A DNA stretch of 64,000 nt from Lepidurus packardi (lineage: Eukaryota; Arthropoda; Branchiopoda; Notostraca; Triopsidae). The first letter of the stretch is position 1. Every line of letters starts with the position of its first letter. The position numbers were made by a program, and so were the translations under genes. The stretch lies in contig JAKZAN010000007.1 of assembly GCA_023053545.1 (NCBI GenBank), positions 9,114,001 through 9,178,000 of the forward strand. Reading direction: 5' to 3'. Below are positions 11,472 through 23,400 of this stretch, piece by piece. The notes under the pieces were generated by a model. The model ran no database searches and was not told the DNA's origin. It was given only the letters and a program-made list of their open reading frames with translations.

Positions 11472-14400
11472 ATGAGTAACAATGATATGTACAGAGAAGT
11501 TCGTGGTGAACCATCATGGGAAAGTGCTTCTGATCATAGTGATTCAGACGAGTCCCATTCCTCAACATGCTCAAGCTCTTGTTCCAGTCACTCTCGTTCT
11601 AGTTGTGACACCTGTAGCTCTTCATTTACTTCTTCATCCTCGTAAGTTACTTTTATTCCTCTAAGAAGTTAAGAACTAAGAACTAAAACTAAGAACTTAA
11701 TCTAATTCATAACTCAGAGTTTATTCAGTTGAGTAAAGATGAAAGAGATCCAAATTTTTTTGTTTAGATTTGTTAGAATGCAAACAATGTGGTTCTTGTG
11801 AAGACTCTTGGTTATTGATCATTACTTTAGGGATCAATTTGAGTGCTATTTTAATGCTATTTTACTGAATCATTATTATGTTAAAGTTATATAATTAATT
11901 ATCAGGTTAATCTCAATGGATGGAGGTTAAAATAGATTACTAGATGAATTTTGAGCTCGAAAAATAGTTCAAGTTTAGGTTTGCCAGGCGATTTTATTGG
12001 TTTATAATTATAGTTAGCCTTTTTTTTCGCAATTTTAAGTTGTTTTGCTCTCAACGTACTTCCGAAAATTGAATTAGCGTCACAAGCGCACCTGCACCTA
12101 TCATATTACCCGTTTTTATTCGATAAAAACCTTTATCGAAGGCAAGGGAAGCTTTAACGAGAGATCCACAATATTTTTAGCTTTTTTAAGTATAAAAAAA
12201 TTAATTTTCTACTGAACGGGTAAAAAAGAACACCATTAAAGCTTTATTTTCTTCTTTAATTTACCTTCGTAATTATTAAAGTAATTTCTTAACATCAAAG
12301 TTTTTGTATTTTTTAATTTACGCTTCATAAGTATAAAGCAAAGTGTTTTTTTCTATGTTTGCGTCGTAAGTTATGATTTGATTCCAAGGAATCTCATTTA
12401 GTATTGAAAAAGCTCTGGTGCCTTGTATGAATTTGGCTTTGAAATATAAGTTACAAACCGAACTTAGTGTAGTTCTAAAAACTCTTACAGGAAACCCTAT
12501 AACTCTCTAAAAACTTCCAATGACCAATAAGTTATCTCGCGAAGTTATTTAGAAATAAACTTCAACTCCATTTTGAAGTTTGAATGTTCAACGGTCTTCA
12601 CAGCCACGTGGTGACGGCTATTTATCCATCTGCCGCTTGTTAACCTCTTTAGTTCTAACCTCTTTAGTTTTCTGTTGTGTTGTCTCGTCAAATCAATTGA
12701 TGAGCTTCTGAAAGTGATTTAAAAAGAAACTTCAACTCAACTTTGAAGTTTGAATGTCCAACGGTTTTCACAGCCACGTGGTGACGGAGCTATTTATCCA
12801 TCTGCCCCTTGTTAACCTCTTTAGTTCTAACCTCTTAACCTCTTTAGTTTGTGTTGTGTTGTCTCGTCAAATCAATTGACGAGCTTGTGAAACTGATTTA
12901 AAAAGAAACTTCAACTCAACTTTGAAGTTTGAATGTCCAACGGTTTTCACAGCCACGTGGTGACGGAGCTATTTATCCATCTGCCGCTTGTTAACCTCTT
13001 TAGTTCTAACCTCTTAACCTCTTTAGTTTTGTGTTGTGTTATCTCATCAAACCAATTGATGAGCTTCTGAAAGTGATATAAAAATAAACTTCAACTCAAC
13101 TTTGAAGTTTGAATGTCCAACGGTTTTCACAGCCACGTGGTGACGGAGCTATTTATCCATCTGCCGCTTGTTAACCTCTTTAGTTCTAACCTCTTAACCT
13201 CTTTAGTTTTGTGTTGTGTTGTCTCATCAAATCAATTGATGAGCTTCTGAAAGTGATATAAAAATAAACTTCAACTCAACTTTGAAGTTTGAATGCCCAA
13301 CGGTCTTAACAGCCACGTGGTGACGGAGCTATTTATCCATCTGCCGCTTGTTAACCTCTTTAGTTCTAACCTCTTAACCTCTTTAGTTTGTGTTGTGTTG
13401 TCTCGTCAAATCAATTGACGAGCTTCTGAAACTGATTTAAAAAGAAACTTCAACTCAACTTTGAAGTTTGAATGTCCAACGGTTTTCACAGCCACCTGGC
13501 GGAGGAGCCATACATCCACGCGGCCTCTTTAGCACTGTGTGGTGCGCGCGCCTCCCAAGGCTTATGAAGACTCTTTCAACTATGAAACATCTGGATGTAT
13601 TTGGAGCTTTTTGTTTATAACAATATGGATAGGAAGCGGAATGACTTTGCTAATCTTCCATAAGTAACTGATTCCTTTTTTCTGTTTCATTTATTTTTTT
13701 TTTATTTTTTTTTTTGGCCGAGCAGTTCGATTACTCCTCCTTGGGAAGCATACATAAAACCTTCTGGTGACCTTTTCTATGTGAGTTTATCCGAGCCATC
13801 TTTATACGGGATGGGCCAAGCTTCGGCTGTAAACAGCTTAGCTAAAGAAAAAACCCGGACTGTTTCAAAAGATGGAAAAGCCAAGTCCACATGTAAGCCG
13901 CTTTTCTCCTTGTCTTGTTCTTGTTCGAAGCTGTGGATATCTTTTCTCCATCTATCTCTCTATCTATCTCTCTATTTTTCTTATCCTTCCATGTTTATTG
14001 TCCATTGCCTTTTCAATTTCAGCTCGCTGGGCGCATTTTTTGAAGACGAAGAAACGAGCTGCAGCCACCCAATCTCACAAACGCGAGCAATCTCCTCCCT
14101 ATACCCTTTCCAAATCAAAGAATCACCCTGATGAAGCAGCACACTTACGCTATGAGTCCTGGAAGCTCTATAGCGTCAATGTACATGTGGATTTAAGGCG
14201 AAAGGGGAATATGGGAAGGAAAACGAGCATTTGCGAAGCTCTTTTAGGTTTCGTTCCATCAGCTGAGGAAAACCCTCTCCCTCCTTCTCCTCATCCTTAC
14301 AGAGAACATGGCGACGGGGTCTTTGTAAGGACCATTTTACAAAAAGGAATCATCGATCTTCCCGAGTCTCCTGTCAACCCAGGTGTGTATATACATGCAC

Positions 14401-17400
14401 TGCAATTCCGTATAGCTCTAGCTTGATCTATAGCTCTTTGTTGGGCTTGTCTCTTTTTCGCTTTTTTTTTTTCGTGTCCCGATGTTTCCTTTTAACATTC
14501 ATTACATTACTGCCCCTTTTTCATTTGATTTTTTTTTTCATTTTTTTTCAGTCTTTTAGTAGGCTGGTTTCAGTAGTTATGGTTCAATAGGCTCCGTCTT
14601 TGTCTTTTGTGTCCTTTTTAAAAAGGAATTTTGTATTATGCGTTTCTAGGCGACTGGTTCTACAAGTTTGAAGGCAATGTTGTAACCCGCAGAAATCTGC
14701 AATCTCTTTTGGGAAGCATGGCGGAAGATCGAGTGGTAAGCTCATTTATTTCTTCCGCATTTCTAACCCTTTTTTTTCCTTATTTATTCCAGACACAAAA
14801 GGATAGGAATACAAAAAGTCCTAGGCACCATGCAAAAGTTCAGGAGACCATTAAATCTGGTGTCTGACTTTGGGAGATCAGACATTTCGTTTTTTTTTTT
14901 TATTATTATTCTATTTTTAGATTTTTTGTCTTTTTAGGATAGTGCACTGTCGGGGCTCCTGGTTAATAGTCTGGTGTATTTTGGGTTTTGATTCGGGGTA
15001 CCCTGATAGTAGCTTATCAACGCTAGATGGAAAAAAAAGAAAGATTTTCATTGGGTTTACAAGTTCTTTGTGGACACTCACCAGTCCCGAGGTTTTTTTA
15101 TTTAGTCGAGGAAGATGAATCAATGAAAAGGGAAAGAAATGCAGGAGTGAAAGGGTTAGAAAGTGTTGTTGTCGTTTTTGTATTGGAACCAAAGGTTTTG
15201 GGTGATCAATGATGATATTTACGCCGAGATGAAGGGTGAAGTGGGAGCATTTAGGGAATCTTAACTGTTACAGTTATATTGACGGATAGTCTGGGCGCCC
15301 TAGCGGGCGAGTTGGAAGATGAGAAAGCCGTAATCTTCATATCCAGGAGGGGTTTTAATGAAGGGATCACGAGAAAGGCAAAGCTAAGATAATCTTGCTT
15401 AACTGCAACTTCAGAGGTCCCTTCAAAGTCTTGTTGTTTCAAGCTTCCAAGGGCTTTTCTGAATGACATTATCATCATGAAACGGGATAGGACACCGTAT
15501 TAATTCTAGCTTTAGTCTTGGCCTAACTGTGTACGCCAAGCCAAGCTTCCAACTCAACAGAAGGGAACAGAAGAAGACTTGCAACTTAATTCCTAAAAGG
15601 GACTTTATAATTCTTGCTTTCCCTTTGTTGCGTCCTATCATCTTCGCCGTGTTTCATTGAGGCGCTGTATCTAGTCGCGGTTAACGCCATCTAGTAGCGT
15701 TTAACGCAATCTTGTGGCGTTTAGCGCCATCTAGTGTTAGGCATTTAAAGTTCGTACTTTAAGTCTTTAGAATTTTAACGTTTCCACGATTAAGGGTTTC
15801 AACTTTTCCGAGTTTTGAAGGGAAGTTTTGAAGACTAAACTAATGGGAGCTGTACGAGTTTCATATATATATATACACTGTCAATGATTTTCGCTTCAAA
15901 GCTTTGGAACTTGAACGTTACAAGTCCAGAAAAAGAACCTGACTTAAGTTTATTTTGGTATTATTTTGTGGATACTGTTTCGATGGTTGGAAAAGAGGAA
16001 AGTTACTTGGCTTTCATTAGTTTTTCTTTATTTTTGTTGTTGAAGACGACAGGCGAAGTGGCATCGCGTCATCGTCTGATGCTGCCTGAATCTTTCTTTA
16101 TTTTTACGAATTTTTTTCGTACGATTTCTTTACCTTATTTAGAGCTCAAACAAGCTAATAGTTTCGAAGTAGGAAGTTATTCTACAGCGTGGTACAACGC
16201 GTTCGCTCATTCAGTGGGAGTTTTACCAGTTAAGGCATTCAATAATACCTGTCACTTGACTCGCTAGTATTTTAAGATAACTTTGAGTTGTTATAATTCA
16301 TGTAAACGTATTTCTGAGGTATTAAAAAGTGTACCAAGGTTCTAAACAAAAAGTCACACAATGAGATGAAGGGAAAAAGTCGGTAGATGGGGTTTCCTCT
16401 GTAACATTTAAAAGCCAACAGGTTCTCCGGTTAAAAAAAAAACCCGGATATCAAAAATGACACTGGTGTGTCATATTGTTGCAAAACGCTCTCGAGAAAA
16501 GAATGACACATGGATGTCACTTCGAATTGAAAATTGGTAGTTGGAATGGAAATGAATTAGGTTAGGTTAGGTTAGGTGAACGACTCTCGTCATCTTTTGT
16601 TGATAAGAATCGTTAAAACGTGTACTCCTTTCACTCCATTAGCTGAAAAACGATAATTCACTGTTCAAAAACTGACACAGTAGTGTCATTTTTGACAGCG
16701 GGATACGTTACACCCTTTCATCACTAAAATCCGGAGGTGTTCAAAGTTCTACAATGACGTAATTCAAACTTTCCAGTATTGCTTTTATTGAAAGACGTAT
16801 CGCTTAAAGCTCCCGTATACCTTAGCTTATTGAGACACCCAATAGATGGCGCTGGTGTTTGTTATTGTTTTTGCGTAAGAAAGTTCAAACTAAATAGCTA
16901 ATTGCCGGCACATTTTCTACGCTTAGCAATTAATGAAAAGTAAAGTTAGCTGTAGCAGCAGTTTCTCTAATCAAGTACGCCTAACTTTTGGAACAAGAAA
17001 TCTCGAAACTTTTTCATATTTGAAAACGTATGCTGCCCAAAGTTGTATTTTCCAGAATAACAAGTATACTATTGTAGTTATCTCCTACTTATACTGTTAA
17101 AAAATACATTGCAATTTAGCAGACACTTTTTACAGTATTGCTTTTATTGAAAAACGTATCTCTTAAAGCTCCCGTATACCTTAGCTTATTGAGACACCCA
17201 ATAGATGGCGCTGGTGTTTGTTATTGTTTTTGCGTAAGAAAGTTCAAACTAAATAGCTAATTGCCGCTACATTTTCTACGCTTAGCGATTGGTGAAAAGT
17301 AAAGTTTGCTGTAGCAGCACAGTTTCTCTAATCAAGTACTATCGGAACAAGATATCTTGAAAATTTTTCATATTTGAAAACGTATGCTGCCCAAAGTTGT

Positions 17401-20400
17401 ATTTTCTAGAATAACAAGTGTACTATTGTAGTTATCTCCTACTGTTACAAAACTATATACTGTTATAAAACTATATAAAACTATATTATAAACTATAATA
17501 TAAACTATATAAAACTATATTATAAACTATAATATAAACTATATAAAACTATATACTTCATACTGTTAAAAAATCCATTGCAATTTAGCAGAAAGTTTTT
17601 ACACTATTGTATGTAACATTTCCTATTTAACTCGTTCGCAGGTCCACTTGGAATTTAAACGGAATCCGAAGAACGAAGTCGTCAATGTTTCAGGAATCGG
17701 CTCAGCAGCAACTTCAAATGGATCGAATCCTTGTCCTCGTGCGGTAACGGAATGTTTAGTTAATATTTGCTCACGGTTTTAATGCCTCAGCTATTGAAGG
17801 AACAAGAAAGCCAGGAAAATTTGCTCAGAAGTGTAAACCGTCTCAGGTTTGATCTGCCTTCTTCTTTTGCAAAGGCGTATCCCCTTCTCCTTAAAAGTTC
17901 TTTTTTCCTATAAAAGGCTTGTCTCCTCGTCTCTCAAGGAAAAGCATTCAAAGCCAGACTCTGAAACATTTAGTTGGTCTTTGTGGAGTCCCAGCAAATG
18001 GAATTTCATTAAGTTTCACTCGTTCACTCTTTCAACTCCTTCTTATACGTAACCACGTCTCACATCCCTTTTTTCATTTCATAACATTCATTTCCTTCCA
18101 TTTAGCCAAACAAACTGTAAAAGCTCCTACTCCAACTGGAAAAATCAAATTTACTCCAAAAAGCAAAGTTACTCAAAAAATAAAAAAAAATCGCAAGGGA
18201 CTACAGCGAGGAAGTTCCACGTGTTTATGACAACAGGCTCGAAATGTTGTCCCTTTTCCTCGGTAAGTTTGTGAGCTACATGATCGTAAATCGTTAAAAG
18301 CATAGAAAAGAGCAGACAATAGGGGGCGAGTTTATCTGTTTCTATCATTGCTACGACTCCTTACATCCTTTGACAGTGTCGCGGCTTATGAAGTCGCAAC
18401 GCAACGAACATAACCAAGTTCATGGTACCAAATTTTTAGCTAATGAATCTGTCCTTGGTGATTCCTTGGCAAAGATTTAGGGAACCGTAAAGCTAGGAAG
18501 AAATACAGCGCCAAAGAAATGCAAAAGAAGAAATAGAACAAGAAGAAATCAGGCAACCAAGGACGCTTTATGAAGCTCAACGGTGTTCTAATCGAGTCTC
18601 GTACATGGAAGGGACCAAAAAGGAACATTACGACACAAGGACTACAAACCCCGGCTTAAGGAATAGAACAGAACCCCTAGTTGGAACCTAACCTAAGCAA
18701 TGAGCAGAGACTTTTTGAACTCGAAATGCCATTGGTCCCTTGAAAGATGAAGGAACCATAGTCCATGTGTCGGGGTCCGTCGTCCTTATGTCGCGATGTC
18801 GTCCTTATGTCGGATGTCGTCCTTATGTCGCGATGTCGTCCTTATGTCGGATGTCGTCCTTATGTCGCGATGTAGTCCTCGAGTACCAAATTTTTAGCTA
18901 ATTTTTCTGTCCTTGATGATGCCCTTTGCAAAGATTTAAGGAGCTACAAAGCTACAGAAGAAATAAGTGCAAAAGAAATAATAGAAGAAGAATCAGGCAA
19001 CCAAAGACGCTTTATGAAGCTCAACGGTGTTCTAATCGAGTCTCGTAAATGGAAGGGACCAAAAAGGAACATTACGACACAAGGACTACGAACCCCGACA
19101 TAAGGAATAGAACCCTTAAGCTAGTCCGAACCTACCCTAAGCAATGAGCAGAGACTTTTTGAACTCGGAATGTTCCGGATTGCCCTGGAAGGACAGAAGG
19201 CTTTGGTATGAACTTTGGTATGACTTTGGTACCCATGACTCTGTATACGGTTAATTGACGAGACCTACACTGTGACTTGAGCTTTGCATTCCTTCTTGTC
19301 ATCAAGAAGGAATCTAACCATGAGATTAAGACATTAGCTGACCTTTCGGAGAATCATCACTTTTGACGTTAGCTATACGACTGAACTTTTCGACTATATA
19401 TACCCAAGTTTAAGACAGTTCAATAGAGTCCAAAACGAACATCAATACATCATCTTTCCACCAAAGCCAGTTGACTTGATAGTACCACTTTTTAGCTGAA
19501 AGCTACTTGTTAAGGACGTTATTTTGATCCGTAACACGAAATGCCATTGTTCCCTTGAAAGATGAAGGAACCATAGTCCATGTGTCGGGGTCCGTCGTCC
19601 TTATGTCACGATGTCGTCCTTATGTCGCGATGTCGTCCTTATGTCGCGAGGTCGTCCTTATGTCGCGATATCGTCTTTATGTCGGATGTCGTCCTTATGT
19701 CACGATGTAGTCCTCGAGTACCAAATTTTTAGCTAATTTTTCTGTCCTTGATGATGCCCTTTGCAAAGATTTAAGGAGCTACAAAGCTACAGAAGAAATA
19801 CAGTGTAAAAGAAATAATTTGAAGAAGAAGAAATAGAATCAGGCAACCAGACGCTTTATGAAGCTCAACGTGTTCTAATCGGGACTCGTAAATGGAAGGG
19901 CCCAAAAAAGGAAAAAAATGACTCGGGGAAAACACTACACTACCGCGTGTCTTGGGTGCTAAAGGATAAAAATAAAAAAAATTGGGAAAAAGTACGGACG
20001 ACATCCGAAGGAATTATGCAGCTCGCGCCACGACGTTGTTACTGCAGCCACCGAAAGTTTAGGACACGCTAGGGAATGCTTTCGGGCCGAAAGCAGGCCG
20101 AAAGCAGGCTGAAAGTTTCTGATCCACTTTGCAGAAATAAATGCTGGGAATTTTTTTTTTATTTTTATTTTGTTAAGAAAGAAAAATGGAAGAAAGAATG
20201 GAGCTGAGCAGGGTTGAGATAGCGGACTGAGTGGAGTTAAGACTTTATTAAAAAAAGGGAATCCACTCGTTTCCTGTCATGGCTAATGTCGCCATAAGTA
20301 ACTTTTTTAAAGGGAGTTAGCTTTGGGGGGAGATATAGAATGCACGAGGCCAATCTGCGTAGGGAAAGAACGTTTTGAATAGGCCTTTTTGGGAGGTGGG

Positions 20401-23400
20401 GATAGTTGAAAAAATGCAAGAAATTTAGAAGAAAAGGAAAATAGAAAGCGAGTCACGTGGGCAACAAGCAACTGTTGGCTTGATATGCCTTTGATCATAA
20501 GAGGATGATCGTACGTGCTGTTGACGGCACATAAGGCAGAGGCCTCAAGACTTCCCATGCCAAACATTGTACTCTTATATCTCCTGTGTGTTGCTTTCAT
20601 CCTTCCGTGAGATGTAAATGAAATGAAAAAAAAAAACATTGTGCAGTATTAAGAGGGAATGGGTACTGTTACTGCACTGGTACCCTATACAAGATTAAAA
20701 GGCTAGGATCTAAAGGGATGTGGACACAAGGACTACGGACCCCGACACAAGGACCACAGTTCCTTAAGTTTCAAAGGGACCAATAGCAGATCAAGTTCAA
20801 AAAGTCTCTGCTCATTGGTTAAGCGCCAACCAGATTACAAGGGGCCTCAGCCGTACTGAAAGTTACGGCACAAAGACTACATACCCCGACGTAAGGACTG
20901 TGAACCCCAACTTAAGGATCATGAACCCCTACTTAAGGAATATAAACTCCTAACCTAACCTCACCTAACCTAAACTAGTCCATAAGTCGGATCCATAATC
21001 CTTATGTCAGAGTGATGATGTTATGGTGATTATCGAAATCCAGATTGTAGATGTCGAAAGAAAGGCAATAGGCATAAGCCTACGCCTTATTAAATTAAAA
21101 AAAAAAATCCTTATGTCGGGGTCCGTAGTCGTGAAGTCGGATCCATAAGCCTTATGTCGGGGTCCGTAGTCCTTGTGTCGAATACACCGTAGTCCTTGTG
21201 TCGTGGTCCATAGTCATTGTGTCGCTTTGCCGATCCAAAGCCTAAACCTTAGCCACCCTCCTTCACCTTCGAGGCGTGGTTTAGCTATATAACTGGGCAA
21301 TTTGCTTCCGTGAGCTAATAAATGCCTTTAGCCATATTGCGAGGTGCTTTACAATTACTATGACTGCACTGTTCTACCCAATCGAACGACTAAAAGGCTA
21401 GTATCTAACCCCTAAGTCTAAACCCTTAGCCGCCGCCCCTCCTTCCCCTCATTTACCCTAGAGGCATAGCATATCTGTATAGCTTCGCAAGCTTAAGCTG
21501 CTTCTTAACAATACTGAGAGGAGATATGCAATACTGTTGCTGTACTATTTCACTCAATACAACGGCTAGGACTAGGATCCAAAGCCTCAACCTTAGCCAC
21601 CGCCCGTCTATCCCCTCCACCCTCATTTCCCCTCGAGGCGTAGTTATATTGCTGCGCAATTTATCCAAATGCCTATACACCAAAAGTTGTATAGTGCTTA
21701 GTTTGGGCATTAGTTATGTTTATCTGCCTTCTACCCACACGTAACCCACACGACGTTAGCGCTTCCTAAAGGCTAAATTGTTAAGGGCAAAAGGCAACGA
21801 AGAAGAAGAAGAGGCGCTTTCCTTTATCGGGCCAAAACGAAACTGTCCCGGCTAATTGAGTCAGTCAGGTCGAAAATGAGATAAGACTTGTGTTGCTTGT
21901 CTCTTCAGTTAAAGGGATTCCCGTAGCTTGCATAGTGGATGCATATTAGCCTTAGTACCCTGGCAACGTGGTTAAAACACTGATTGGACTAGAAACAAGA
22001 GGGTGTGAGGATTTATTTTTTTATTTTTATTTTATTTTTTGGGTGGGGGATGAGAATGGATGAGAATGATAATATAGAGTATGACGGCTGGTCTCCCGAC
22101 TTTGGCGCCAGTTGTAAAGCGTGTGAGTTGTCACTTCAGAGCCCGAAAGTCTTCTGTTTCCATGTGAGCGAAACAAAAGTGTCAGTTTGGTAGCAAAGGC
22201 TGCTTTGTCACACCCTAAGCTTGAGTTTTTGCCTCCTCTTCCCCAACCCAGAAAAAAAAGAGGCTTTTTATCTCTGAGATTCGGGAATTGGGATGTACTT
22301 GATCGCATGTCAGCATTCTTCACCGACTGCTCATCAACCTCTTAGTAGTTGGGGTACGTGTGTGCAACCTGTACCCGTGCCAAGAAGCGAAAAAGCAAAA
22401 GGCTTTCTCTTTTTTTTTGGCTTCTGACCTGATTTGACTTGCTGACGAAGCCCTTTTTTCGATCTTTTCTCTGGCTTTTTTGGGGTCCTGCTTTTTGTCT
22501 GCTCATTGGAGCTTGATTGCTCCCAGGATACTTAGCAATTGTCGAGCGGAATAAGTTACGTCTTCCTTCAAACACGTCGGCACCGCCATGTCCTTTATTA
22601 GCTGACGCGTTAAGAACTCGAGATAGCGCTTAGGCAAGATGACACTATCGACGTCATTAATTATGCAGTGATTTCAAAGGACGTAATCAACAATGAAGAC
22701 CTCTGCTCACGGAACTTCCTGCCTTTTTGTGGATGAAAAGGAGATTGGGTCGCAGAGGCGAAGATTTCGTTGTTGTAGTCAGAAAAATTCGTTATTTTAT
22801 AAAGATGCGGAGAGTTGAACTTCATTGTTGCAATGCAGTTTTCCTTACTTGATCTCAGAGTCGAAGTAGAAATTTGATCGCAGAGGCGAAGTTTTCGTTG
22901 TTGCAGTCAGAAAAATTCGTTGTTTTATAAAGATGCGAAGAGTTGAAGTTCATTGTTGCAATGCAGTTTTCCCTACTTGATCTCAAGAGTCGAAGTAGAA
23001 ATTTGATCTCAGAGGCCAAGTTTTCGTTGTTGCAGTCAGAAAAATTCATGGTTTTATAAAGATGCGAAGAGTTGAAGTTCATTGTTGCAATGCAGTTTTC
23101 CTTACTTGATCTCAGAGTCAAAGTAGAAATTTGATCGCAGAGGCGAAGTTTTCGTTGTTGCAGTCAGAAAAATTCGTTGTTTTATAAAGTTGCGAAGAGT
23201 TGAACTTCATTGTTGCAATGCAGTTTTCCTTACTGCAGTGAAATTTCTGTGTTGCAGTGCAGCTTTCATTGCTAAGATTCGGTTTTCGTTGTTCCGTTGC
23301 AAATAACTGCAATGTTCGTTTTTTATTGTGTGCAATGCAATTCTGGCAGCTTCCAATAGTTTCCTTCTTGCGCTACAATGCGATTTCGTTGCTGCAGTGC

